From the NCBI GenBank assembly GCA_934716995.1, contig CAKUYO010000067.1:1-7606 (forward strand): a stretch of 7,606 nucleotides of DNA, written 5' to 3'. The position numbers and the translations under genes were made by a program. The notes under the pieces were generated by a model. It saw only the letters and a list, made by a program, of their open reading frames with translations, ran no database searches and was not told the DNA's origin. Each line of letters opens with the position of its first letter. Position 1 is the first letter of the stretch. This DNA comes from an uncultured Bacteroidales bacterium. GTDB lineage: Bacteria; Bacteroidota; Bacteroidia; Bacteroidales; Paludibacteraceae. Positions 1 to 7,193 of the stretch are shown in pieces.

Positions 1-166
1 GCGTAGCGGGGAGAGCGGAAAGAATCATGTAACTGCTCGATTTGTCTTTGTTCTTTTTGAGCGCACCTTCTGCAGCCTTACCCGCAATAGTGGTACCATA
101 GGAAGAACCAATTCCGGCGAGACCCAACATCAGTCCCCAACCGAGATAACCTAAAATTTCGTTCAT
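1..166 (-). CDS. atpK: V-type ATPase subunit K (c-ring proteolipid), partial: N-terminal 55 residues
   Basis: This is the start of the small, very hydrophobic proteolipid that forms the rotating membrane ring and carries ions through the membrane. The visible protein starts MNEILGYLGWGLMLGLAGIG, a glycine-rich first membrane helix. A polar turn with several lysines follows at about residues 37-42 (KKNKDK), and the second helix begins with LSALPAT at 49-55, where the window ends. Bacterial V-type K subunits usually have about 150 residues and four helices, so roughly two thirds is missing through the window edge, not through damage. The LPAT stretch matches the ion-site region of Enterococcus hirae NtpK, where Leu61, Thr64 and Gln65 help bind Na+; the glutamine and the carboxylate lie outside. 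The gene is the last of the operon seen here, 74 bases after atpI, and its leader is A/T-rich without a Shine-Dalgarno. Position at the end of E-DUF2764-A-B-D-I supports the call. Confidence 0.93.
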   Translation of the reverse strand, partial: MNEILGYLGWGLMLGLAGIGSSYGTTIAGKAAEGALKKNKDKSSSYMILSALPAT

Positions 167-206
167 AATAAGTGTATTGTTTTTATTTGTTTATTATTTT
201 AGTAGT

Positions 207-242
207 AAAGTCCTTAAGGTCATTAAAGTCCTTTAAGGTATT
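207..242. repeat. Tandem array of four ~9-bp units in the atpI-atpK spacer
   Basis: Read on the plus strand the units are AAAGTCCTT, AAGGTCATT, AAAGTCCTTT and AAGGTATT. This can also be seen as two adjacent 18-bp copies (207-224 and 225-242) agreeing at 14 of 18 positions without gaps. The units are near-palindromic (CCTTAAGG, CCTTTAAGG), so the mRNA could fold weakly through CCTTAA/TTAAGG pairing. The array ends inside the stop codon of atpI. I see no TAnnTTTG promoter in this spacer. A role in processing or in setting the level of atpK is possible but is only inference. Confidence 0.7.
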
Positions 243-2004
243 ATTTGGCGAAAGGTTTATAGAGCGTACCTTTCCCCTCGTAACCCGAGTTTTTGAAATA
301 CTCCACGAAACTCAGACGCAGGGGGTGAACAAACGCACCGAGAGCCGACATAGCCAGGTTGAGCGCATGCCCGATCAGCAGAATGATGACAAACGGCAAC
401 CATTGCCACGTGGGGTTGGTGCCGAGCACCATCTCGGCAAGATTGTTGAACGCACCACCGAGCATACCGCCTGCCAAACCGAGGGCATAGAGACGGATAT
501 ACGAAAGCACATCGCCCAAGATACCCGTGGCCATATTGTAGGTGTCCCACAGACCTGCACCGATGTTAATCAGCGGATTACGCCCGGGCTTGTTGAATAT
601 ATATATACCCAAAGCCGAGACAGCAGCGATACCGATAAGCAGCCATTTGGTAACCTCCTCGGGGAATAGGTGCGTCATACCGAGCAGCAGTACAATCAGT
701 CCGCCCACAATGAGCAAGAGCCAACCCCATGTAGAGATATTCTCCTTGAAGCCAAAGCGTTTGGTGTAGCATATAGCCTTCACCACCATAGCCAAACAGA
801 TATGGAAGACACCAATGCAAAGTGCCATAATCATCTGAATATCATACGACGATCCGGCGACGTTGACTGTACCCTTGATCATCACCGATTTGAGTGCCTC
901 CGGCACCCACGATGCGGTATAGAGGTCAATACCAAAGAACGTACCCAAGAAGAAACCGACGACAGCCGTACCGACACCCAACGTAGTGATGATCGGTCCG
1001 AGACCTTCGAACATCTGAATCCTGAGTTTGCCTTTCGAGATAAGGATACCTATCAATATAAGGAGCAATCCATAGCCGCAGTCGCCCATACAGATGGCGA
1101 AGAACAGCAGGAAGAACGGTCCGAGAATAGGCGTGGGGTCGAACTCGCCATAAGACGGCCAACCGTACATACCCGTCAGGCACTCAAACATCTTGGTAAA
1201 GCGGTTGTTGTGCAGTTTGATAGGTGTGTTGTCTGCCTCCGTCGGGTCTTCCTCCTGGTAGTAAACGCCTTGTCCCTCAAGGAGTTGGTTGAGTTCCGCC
1301 TCTTTATCAATCGGGCAGAAACCTTCGAGGAGTTTCAGACTGCCCTCGGCAATAGTGTCCGTATTAAGGGTAACACGCTGCCAATCAATCTGATGAAGTG
1401 TATCTTGCAGTTCGTCTTTCTGCTTCTGCAGATTCTCTTTTGCCCAGAGTTCGATGCGTGCATTTTGCGCCGCCAGCAAACCGTTGAGCCCCTCGATGTC
1501 CTTTTGCAGATCGGCTGCCGACTTCTCGTTGAGCGTCTGTTCCTGACAGAAATCGGGCAACTCAACAGGAGTCTCGCCCGCTTTGATAACCTGTACAAAC
1601 CAGGTGGTAGCACCGATAGTTGTGAGGGCTATACCCCACTCCTCCGAGAACTTCGACTTGGCGCACGTGTAATAACGCAACTCATAGCCCGCTTGGCGCA
1701 GTTCGGCGATACGCTCAGACGAAAAATCGCCCCAGACAGCCATACGCTCCGCCTCTTTGCGAGTGGCGGCAATACGCTGTTCCAATGAGGATTTCTCCTG
1801 CAAGAGTTGGTCGGGCGCACCCTGTGCGATAGTCTTTTTGAGCAAATAGGCTTTCTGCAAGAGTGCCTGCAAATGCGCATCATCAGCCACGCCTGCGGCT
1901 TTCTCCGTGATATGCACCACTCCCAGGTTGCGGAGTTGCTCGAGGAACGACTCATAGTCGCGATGGAACACCAAGAAGGTGTATTTCTTCATTTGTGTAA
2001 TCAT
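241..2004 (-). CDS. atpI: V-type ATPase subunit I (stator a-like subunit)
   Basis: This is the large stator subunit that anchors the peripheral stalk and, with the K ring, forms the ion path. It has 587 residues. The N-terminal half (about 1-285) is soluble and contains two predicted coiled-coil stretches near 45-90 and 160-205. The C-terminal half is membrane-embedded, with about seven or eight hydrophobic segments near 293-322, 335-357, 388-410, 425-446, 452-470, 492-515 and 535-558. Family motifs are clear: FDPTPILGPFFLLFFAICMG followed by DCGYG at the first membrane segment, SYIRLYALGLA at 501-511 with the essential arginine R504, and HPLRLSFVEYF at 560-570 with the second conserved arginine R563. 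The start at 2004 overlaps the atpD stop in an ATGA and has an unusual Shine-Dalgarno-like GGGAGG upstream; a second ATG four codons later is a weaker alternative. The length is slightly short for the family (often 600-650), with no sign of damage. Confidence 0.97.
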   Translation of the reverse strand: MITQMKKYTFLVFHRDYESFLEQLRNLGVVHITEKAAGVADDAHLQALLQKAYLLKKTIAQGAPDQLLQEKSSLEQRIAATRKEAERMAVWGDFSSERIAELRQAGYELRYYTCAKSKFSEEWGIALTTIGATTWFVQVIKAGETPVELPDFCQEQTLNEKSAADLQKDIEGLNGLLAAQNARIELWAKENLQKQKDELQDTLHQIDWQRVTLNTDTIAEGSLKLLEGFCPIDKEAELNQLLEGQGVYYQEEDPTEADNTPIKLHNNRFTKMFECLTGMYGWPSYGEFDPTPILGPFFLLFFAICMGDCGYGLLLILIGILISKGKLRIQMFEGLGPIITTLGVGTAVVGFFLGTFFGIDLYTASWVPEALKSVMIKGTVNVAGSSYDIQMIMALCIGVFHICLAMVVKAICYTKRFGFKENISTWGWLLLIVGGLIVLLLGMTHLFPEEVTKWLLIGIAAVSALGIYIFNKPGRNPLINIGAGLWDTYNMATGILGDVLSYIRLYALGLAGGMLGGAFNNLAEMVLGTNPTWQWLPFVIILLIGHALNLAMSALGAFVHPLRLSFVEYFKNSGYEGKGTLYKPFAK

Positions 2005-2624
2005 ACTGCAGCCTCCCTTTCCTGTTCCTCACGGGCTTCTGCCTCGCGCTTGGCTTTTACTATCTTCTGGCTCGATTTGGAGAGGTTCTCCTCGTCTTCC
2101 ATAAAGCGTTTGATCTTACGAATAGCGTCTTGATATCCGGGAATCTGTACTTTCTCGAATAGGTTCACTTTCTGCGTGGTTTTCTTGCGGGCATACTCCA
2201 GCAAGTCCACCTTGCGGCGCACAAACTCCTGACGGATACCGACATCGGCAATCGCCTTGAGTTGCTCAAACCCGTCGGCAAACCATTTGGGGCTGGAGAA
2301 CAGACTGAAATCCTTGGTGGAATAGACCACCTCTTCCAGCACGGGGATACGCACACCTGCAATTTTCTTGACAGACATCCGCACATCGTCCACGTGGATA
2401 AGGCTCGTATCAAATTCCCCCCACAGAGCAAGCATCTGATCATAATCCTTGATGCGGCGGTTGACCTCCTCATCGAGTTCGGCAATCTCCTTTTTGGCTT
2501 TTTTCACCTCAAGACGGAGTGCCGACTCTTTGCTCTGAAGCGTCGGAAGGGTGCGCTGCCGCATCTTGAGATTTTTCTCAAGTGCCTGCAAGGATGTTTT
2601 GTTATATTGAAACTGAATAGCCAT
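2001..2624 (-). CDS. atpD: V-type ATPase subunit D (central rotor shaft)
   Basis: Subunit D is the coiled-coil shaft that turns inside the A3B3 headpiece and links it to the membrane ring. The protein has 207 residues, the usual size. The N-terminal helix (about 8-62) carries the family pattern NKTSLQALEKNLKMRQRTLP, and the C-terminal helix (about 125-200) contains TTQKVNLFEKVQIPGYQDAI and then a long charged stretch. A short middle region (about 65-120) would form the hairpin at the foot of the shaft. The tail is rich in Glu, Arg and Ala (REAEAREEQEREAAV). The gene follows atpB after 5 bases (TTTTT) with no Shine-Dalgarno, and its stop overlaps the atpI start. The F subunit that normally binds D is not encoded in the window. 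Confidence 0.96.
   Translation of the reverse strand: MAIQFQYNKTSLQALEKNLKMRQRTLPTLQSKESALRLEVKKAKKEIAELDEEVNRRIKDYDQMLALWGEFDTSLIHVDDVRMSVKKIAGVRIPVLEEVVYSTKDFSLFSSPKWFADGFEQLKAIADVGIRQEFVRRKVDLLEYARKKTTQKVNLFEKVQIPGYQDAIRKIKRFMEDEENLSKSSQKIVKAKREAEAREEQEREAAV
2012..2017 (-). promoter_or_regulatory. Shine-Dalgarno-like GGGAGG before atpI
   Basis: On the minus strand GGGAGG lies 7 bases upstream of the atpI ATG, inside the last codons of atpD. It is the best Shine-Dalgarno match at any start in the operon and combines with the ATGA overlap, suggesting that atpI is translated by re-initiation after atpD. Because it also encodes Arg-Glu in the charged tail of AtpD, the match could be accidental. 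Confidence 0.5.
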
Positions 2625-2629
2625 AAAAA

Positions 2630-3958
2630 TTATGCTTTCTTCCAGTATTTTTCAACCAATGCTTGTTTGATATTGACCTCTTCCGGCTTGAAGTATTTGG
2701 CAAAGAGTGTCCATGCAATGTCCAGCATCTGCGTGGTGTTGATATTGACGTCAATAGCCAAAATCTCACGCGAGTAGTCTTTGGCAAATGCCAAACAACG
2801 CTCATCGTAGTCGGTAAGGTCGAAGCCGTTTTCTTTCTTGGTCTTGGCATTGGCGGCATCGGCGTACAGGCGAACTGCGGCATTCATTACCTGCGGATGA
2901 TCTTCGCGCGTTTTTTTGCCGGCCACCAACTGTTTCAGACGCGACAGCGAACGGAACGGATCGACGATGACTTTTCCTATGTCGGAATCACGGCGCAGGT
3001 ACAACTGCCCCTCGGTGATGTAACCCGTGTTATCCGGAATAGCGTGCGTGATGTCGCCACCCGAGAGGGTCGTAACGGCAATAATGGTGATACTTCCGCC
3101 ACCTGCTTCCTCGGGGAACTGCACGGCTTTCTCGTAAATTTTAGCCAAGTCGGAATAGAGCGAACCCGGCATAGAGTCCTTGCTCGGGATCTGGTCCATA
3201 CGGTTGCTGACGATTGCCAACGCATCGGCATACAGCGTCATATCGGTCAGCAGAACCAGCACTTTCTCGTGTTTCTGTACAGCGAAATACTCGGCTGCCG
3301 TCAGTGCCATATCGGGAATAAGCAAACGTTCAACAGGCGGGTTCTCAGTGGTGTTCACAAACGACACGATACGGTCGAGCACACCCGCATTGGAGAACAC
3401 GTTCTTGAAATAGAGGTAGTCGTCGTTGGTCAGACCCATACCGCCCAAGATGATCTTGTCGGCTTCGGCACGCAACGCCACGTTAGCCATTACTTGGTTG
3501 TAAGGTTGGTCGGGATCAGCGAAGAAAGGTATCTTCTGACCGGAAACGAGGGTGTTGTTCAGGTCAATGCCGGCGATACCCGTAGCAATCAGTTCCGACG
3601 GTTGCTTACGGCGTACGGGATTCACACTCGGACCGCCGATTTCCACTTCCTCGCCTTCCACTGCCGGTCCGCCGTCAATAGGTTCGCCATAGGCGTTGAA
3701 GAAACGTCCGGCGAGTTGGTCGCTCACGCGCAGCGACGGAGCCTTGCCGAGGAATACCACTTCGGCGTTGGTAGGAATACCCTCCGTACCTTGGAACACC
3801 TGGAGTGTAACCTCGTCGCCCATAATCTTAACGACCTGGGCAAGTTTGCCGTTTACGGTAGCGAGTTCGTCGTTACCCACCCCCTCGGCTTTCAGCGAGC
3901 AAGTCGCTTTGGTGATAGCCGTAATCTTGGTGTAAATTTTTTGAAATGCTTTTGCCAT
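2630..3958 (-). CDS. atpB: V-type ATPase subunit B (non-catalytic, nucleotide-binding headpiece subunit)
   Basis: Subunit B alternates with A in the A3B3 hexamer and completes the catalytic sites. The protein has 442 residues. It has an N-terminal beta-barrel (about 1-75), a RecA-like core and a helical C-terminal part (from about 350). The segment at the P-loop position reads SGQKIPFFADPDQPYNQ (139-155) and lacks the GxxGxGKT pattern, as expected for a non-catalytic subunit. Family landmarks include LGGMGLTNDDY (171-181), IPDMALTAAEYFA (214-226), LLTDMTLYADAL (236-247), ITHAIPDNTGYITEGQ (303-318) and SLSRL (337-341), whose R340 is the expected arginine finger that reaches into the site on A. 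The start is fixed by the 5-base gap after atpA; no Shine-Dalgarno is seen, so coupling to atpA translation is likely. The FADPDQPYN stretch differs from the SGSGLPHN familiar from other V-type enzymes, probably a lineage trait. Confidence 0.97.
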   Translation of the reverse strand: MAKAFQKIYTKITAITKATCSLKAEGVGNDELATVNGKLAQVVKIMGDEVTLQVFQGTEGIPTNAEVVFLGKAPSLRVSDQLAGRFFNAYGEPIDGGPAVEGEEVEIGGPSVNPVRRKQPSELIATGIAGIDLNNTLVSGQKIPFFADPDQPYNQVMANVALRAEADKIILGGMGLTNDDYLYFKNVFSNAGVLDRIVSFVNTTENPPVERLLIPDMALTAAEYFAVQKHEKVLVLLTDMTLYADALAIVSNRMDQIPSKDSMPGSLYSDLAKIYEKAVQFPEEAGGGSITIIAVTTLSGGDITHAIPDNTGYITEGQLYLRRDSDIGKVIVDPFRSLSRLKQLVAGKKTREDHPQVMNAAVRLYADAANAKTKKENGFDLTDYDERCLAFAKDYSREILAIDVNINTTQMLDIAWTLFAKYFKPEEVNIKQALVEKYWKKA

Positions 3959-3963
3959 AGTCG

Positions 3964-5721
3964 TTATGCTTTGATTTGTTTCCCAGCGAGCAGAGCGTTG
4001 AGTTTTTGTTGGTATTCTTCAAATTCAGCCGAGTGGAACTCGCTGTAGTTCATCTGTTTACAGAGGTTTATCACTTTCTTGAAGTATTCGCTTACATCCA
4101 AAAAGTTTTGGAAATCATAATCGTGGCGGCAGATATCCATCACGAGATCGAGCATATATTCCTGACGTTCCAGCGGGCAAACAGCATCAATCTTGTCGAA
4201 TGCGTCCTGCTGCAAAATCACGAAGTCGATCACCTCCGATTTCCAGAACTCCTCATGGTAATCCACGGGCACACCGTCATCGCCCAAGATGTTGATTTGC
4301 TCCTGAATCTCCTTACCGCGTTGCAGGTAGGTCTTCATATCGTTCACCTTGCCGAGCCATTCCTTGTCAATCAGGTTGGAGATATACTCCTCAAACTCAG
4401 GGTATTCGATATATTTCGAGTACGAGTCAATCGGGTTCACTGCCGGATAACGTTTGCGGTCGGCACGTGCCTGCTCCAAGGCATAGAAACAGCGCGCCAC
4501 TTTCTTTGTACCCTCCGTCACAGGCTCTTTCAGGTTACCGCCGGCAGGCGAAACCGTACCAAGGAACGTCACGGAACCGGTCTTGCCGTTATTAAGATAC
4601 ACATATCCTGCACGCGCATAGAATGCACCGATGATTGCCGACAAGTCCATCGGGAAAGCGTCCTGACCGGGCAATTCCTCCAGACGGTTCGACATCTCAC
4701 GCAACGCCTGTGCCCAACGGCTCGTCGAGTCAGCCATCAGCAACACGCGCAATCCCATCGAACGGTAGTATTCGGCAATCGTCATCGAGGTGTAAACCGA
4801 CGCCTCACGCGAAGCCACAGGCATATTCGACGTGTTGGCGATGATGATGGTACGCTCCATCAACTTGCGCCCTGTGTGCGGGTCTTCCAACTCGGGGAAC
4901 TCCGTAAAGGTCTCCACCACCTCGTTGGCACGTTCACCGCAGGCTGCGATAATCACGATATCCGCCTCGGCTTGCTTGGAAATCGCGTGCTGAAGCACCG
5001 TCTTACCCGTACCGAAAGGACCGGGGATAAAGCCCGTCCCGCCCTCGCAAATCGGGTTGGCGGTATCAATTGTGCGCACACCCGTCTCGAGCAGTTTGAA
5101 CGGACGCGGCTTGCTCTTGTATGCCAGAATAGCCTTCTTCACCGGCCATTTCTGCACCATGGTAACCTCATGGTCGTTGCCATCGGCATCGGTCAGCACG
5201 GCGATAGTGTCCAATATCTTGTATTCGCCTGCGGGTACAATACTCTTCACTGTATATTCGCCCTCGAACACAAAAGGCACCATTATCTTGTGCGGCTGGT
5301 GGTTCTCGTCCACATCGCCGAGCCAAGCGGCAGTCTCCACCTTGTCGCCGACTTTGGCGATAGGTTCAAATTTCCAAAGTTTCTCTTTGTCCAATGGGAA
5401 ATTATACTCACCGCGTTTCAAGAACACGCCCGTCAGTTTGTTCAGGTCGTTCTGCAAACCGTCGTAGTTGCGGCTCAGCAAACCGGGACCGAGCGTAACC
5501 TCGAGCATATGTCCGGTAAACTCTACCGTATTGCCGACTTTCAGTCCGCGCGTTGATTCAAACACCTGCGCATAGACATTGTCGCCAATCACTTTGATGA
5601 CCTCCGCCATCAGTTTGGTGTCTCCCAACGTGATGTAGCAGATTTCGTTTTGTGCGACAGGACCATCCACCAACACCGTAACAAGGTTGGAGATAATACC
5701 TTTTACTTTTCCTGTTGTCAT
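3964..5721 (-). CDS. atpA: V-type ATPase subunit A (catalytic subunit)
   Basis: Subunit A hydrolyses or makes ATP in the cytoplasmic headpiece. It has 585 residues, typical of the family. The parts in order are an N-terminal beta-barrel (about 1-70), the non-homologous bulge specific to A/V-type enzymes (about 115-190, including HKIMVPFVFEGEY), the RecA-like core and a helical C-terminal domain from about 440. The Walker A motif is intact, GPFGTGKT at 234-241, with K240 and T241 for the phosphates and Mg2+. CGERANE at 261-267 supplies the catalytic glutamate E263; the usual motif is GERGNE, so A265 is a small departure. The Walker B strand and its neighbourhood are LLMADSTSRWAQALRE (327-342) with D331. 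ERTIIIANTSNMPVASREAS (289-308) is another strong family signature. The gene starts 33 bases after the DUF2764 gene behind an A-rich leader without Shine-Dalgarno, and the next gene follows after 5 bases. Confidence 0.98.
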   Translation of the reverse strand: MTTGKVKGIISNLVTVLVDGPVAQNEICYITLGDTKLMAEVIKVIGDNVYAQVFESTRGLKVGNTVEFTGHMLEVTLGPGLLSRNYDGLQNDLNKLTGVFLKRGEYNFPLDKEKLWKFEPIAKVGDKVETAAWLGDVDENHQPHKIMVPFVFEGEYTVKSIVPAGEYKILDTIAVLTDADGNDHEVTMVQKWPVKKAILAYKSKPRPFKLLETGVRTIDTANPICEGGTGFIPGPFGTGKTVLQHAISKQAEADIVIIAACGERANEVVETFTEFPELEDPHTGRKLMERTIIIANTSNMPVASREASVYTSMTIAEYYRSMGLRVLLMADSTSRWAQALREMSNRLEELPGQDAFPMDLSAIIGAFYARAGYVYLNNGKTGSVTFLGTVSPAGGNLKEPVTEGTKKVARCFYALEQARADRKRYPAVNPIDSYSKYIEYPEFEEYISNLIDKEWLGKVNDMKTYLQRGKEIQEQINILGDDGVPVDYHEEFWKSEVIDFVILQQDAFDKIDAVCPLERQEYMLDLVMDICRHDYDFQNFLDVSEYFKKVINLCKQMNYSEFHSAEFEEYQQKLNALLAGKQIKA

Positions 5722-5754
5722 ATCTTTTGTTGTTATTTTCTTTGTTTTCGCAAA

Positions 5755-6483
5755 TTATGCCTCGGCATCAAGATTGACGCCTTTCTTCATATCGGCAACC
5801 AACTGGCGGAACACTTTCTCGCCCTGTTCCACCGTCAGCAGCGACCAGCGGTTGAGCATCTCCGCCTGCAGGTAGTATGCCAGCACGTTCTCTATCGAGA
5901 AATCGACAAAGAGCGTTGCTTCGTCAAGCCATGCAAAACGCAAAGCGTCCATACGTTTCTCGCGTTCCATCAGGTTGTCTATATCCACCAGCGACATCAC
6001 CTCTTGCAGGCTGTCCATCACGCCTCCCAGACCGAAATCTTTCTGCTGCAGGTTCTTGCGCAATATCTCCGCCACCTCGCCTTGACCGACAATCATCTTG
6101 CGCACATCAAAGCCGTGCTTGCGGCAAATTGTCGCTACCAGCACATTGTTCATATCCTGATTGTAGGCAAACCATGTACGGACAAACTTGTTTTTGCTTT
6201 TCAGCCCGTATTCGTACAGCAACTGCATACGCAAATCGGTCTCCGAAAGATGGTTGCGCGCATCCTCCCACCAGTCAGGCTGGTCGATAATCGAATCATC
6301 GTATCGCTCGATGAGTTCGCTTATCTCGGGAGCGTCGCTTTTCATACGGAGCAAATCCAGCAGTGCCTTGTCTTTTTCCGACAGGTTCTCCTCAAGCAAC
6401 AGCAGAAGCGACTCCATAGTCATCGGAGCCTCGCCCCCTGCTTTCAACTCGGGCAAACCCGCCATTAAACATTCATATCCCAT
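5755..6483 (-). CDS. DUF2764 family protein of the V-type ATPase operon
   Basis: This protein has 242 residues, no signal peptide and no membrane segment, and appears almost entirely helical. The N-terminus (YECLMAGLPELK, 3-14) fits the opening I remember for DUF2764 proteins, which occur at this place between E and A in V-type ATPase operons of Bacteroidota, Chlamydia and spirochaetes. Other visible marks are DQPDWW (67-72), an aromatic stretch VRTWFAYNQDMNNVLVATIC (101-120) and IENVLAYYLQAEMLNRWSLL (197-216). The function of the family is not established. Because the operon lacks a recognisable subunit C, and because D/xxN-x-L motifs in helices recall the C/d subunit that connects the rotor shaft to the ring, I infer that it may be a shortened C-like part (C normally has about 320-350 residues). 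The start is set by the N-terminal match; a weak AGGA lies only 4 bases upstream. The gap to atpA is 33 bases. Confidence 0.85.
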   Translation of the reverse strand: MGYECLMAGLPELKAGGEAPMTMESLLLLLEENLSEKDKALLDLLRMKSDAPEISELIERYDDSIIDQPDWWEDARNHLSETDLRMQLLYEYGLKSKNKFVRTWFAYNQDMNNVLVATICRKHGFDVRKMIVGQGEVAEILRKNLQQKDFGLGGVMDSLQEVMSLVDIDNLMEREKRMDALRFAWLDEATLFVDFSIENVLAYYLQAEMLNRWSLLTVEQGEKVFRQLVADMKKGVNLDAEA

Positions 6484-6484
6484 A

Positions 6485-6520
6485 TTATCCTAGATTTTCT
6501 AGTTATTCTGGATTTTCCGG
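6485..6520. repeat. Tandem array of four 9-bp units in the atpE-DUF2764 spacer
   Basis: On the plus strand the units are TTATCCTAG, ATTTTCTAG, TTATTCTGG and ATTTTCCGG, consensus WTWTYCTRG. They also form two adjacent 18-bp copies (6485-6502 and 6503-6520) matching at 14 of 18 positions. The copy next to the DUF2764 start contains a small dyad, CTAGA-AAA-TCTAG on the minus strand. The array fills nearly the whole 41-base spacer and supplies the weak AGGA before the DUF2764 start. The architecture is the same as in the atpI-atpK spacer although the bases differ. Confidence 0.65.
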
Positions 6521-6524
6521 ATTT

Positions 6525-7115
6525 TTATTTCCCGAACAGCAACTCAATCAGTTGCGGACGGAGAAACTCTTTGAAATACTCTACAAACTCCTTCTCTCCG
6601 AAAGCCAGTTTGTATCCGCCTTGGGCAGGTTTGATGGCGAAATCGGTCTTGATACCTTTTACCTCGTTGATTTTCACTCCCTTATCCAACAGACCTTTGG
6701 CGTTTGCTTCAAAATAGGCTTTCAGTGCCTCCGCATCTCTCGCATCGATCTCCACTTCGCCCTCTTTGACCATCTGCTCGGCAAGTTTCAGAATAATGCC
6801 CTGCATAAACTTGGCGTCCGCCGTGGCCGCTTTTACGTTCTCTTGTGCCACTTGGTCGGTCAGGAGGTTCGTTACCTCGGTCTTCAATGCGTTCACGCTC
6901 TGCTCGGCAAACAGTTTCAACTCGGCACGCGTGTTCTTGTCCAACTCTTGCGCTTTTGCCTCGGCTTCAGCCACTTTGGCTTGTGCCTCTTTCTCGGCAT
7001 TGGCTACTATCTCAGCCGCTTGCGCATTGGCTTTGTCAATAATCTGTTGTGCCTCTTGATTACCTTTCTCCACGCCTTCCGCGTAGATTTTGTCGGTCAA
7101 TTCTGATAAGTTCAT
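6525..7115 (-). CDS. atpE: V-type ATPase subunit E (peripheral stalk)
   Basis: Subunit E forms the peripheral stalk that holds the headpiece still against rotation and links it to subunit I. The protein has 196 residues, the usual size. The N-terminal half (about 10-85) is a long Ala/Glu/Lys/Gln-rich helix that should form a coiled coil, for example IIDKANAQAAEIVANAEKEA at 25-44. The C-terminal half (about 95-196) is a mixed globular domain that normally contacts the top of the headpiece; it ends in FVEYFKEFLRPQLIELLFGK. The assignment rests on this architecture and on being first in a V-type operon; sequence motifs in E are weak. It is the promoter-proximal gene, with an A/T-rich leader of roughly 70-75 bases and no Shine-Dalgarno. 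The usual partner, subunit G/H, is not encoded before or after it. Confidence 0.92.
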   Translation of the reverse strand: MNLSELTDKIYAEGVEKGNQEAQQIIDKANAQAAEIVANAEKEAQAKVAEAEAKAQELDKNTRAELKLFAEQSVNALKTEVTNLLTDQVAQENVKAATADAKFMQGIILKLAEQMVKEGEVEIDARDAEALKAYFEANAKGLLDKGVKINEVKGIKTDFAIKPAQGGYKLAFGEKEFVEYFKEFLRPQLIELLFGK

Positions 7116-7193
7116 TGTATTTTGATTTTATATTTTACGATTGTTAGGTTACATTTTGCACATTAGAACAGGCTTTCTCGGCAAAAATCCGTG

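Noticed and set aside
167..240. Internal promoter for atpK
   Set aside because: No TTTG-N19-21-TAnnTTTG pattern is present on the minus strand in this spacer.
670..5556. Long plus-strand open frames opposite atpI (372 codons), atpB (461 codons) and atpA (526 codons)
   Set aside because: They lie codon-on-codon opposite the real genes, so they only reflect the scarcity of TTA, CTA and TCA codons in the minus-strand genes. Their translations show no recognisable family, while the minus strand gives clear ATPase subunits.
5722..5754. Regulatory element or third tandem array in the 33-base DUF2764-atpA spacer
   Set aside because: The spacer is simply A/T-rich (A-rich on the coding strand); I could not find a clear 9-bp period or a TAnnTTTG promoter.
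5650..7106. Plus-strand frames opposite the DUF2764 gene (272 codons) and atpE (184 codons)
   Set aside because: Same codon-aligned antisense effect; no start signal or recognisable protein.
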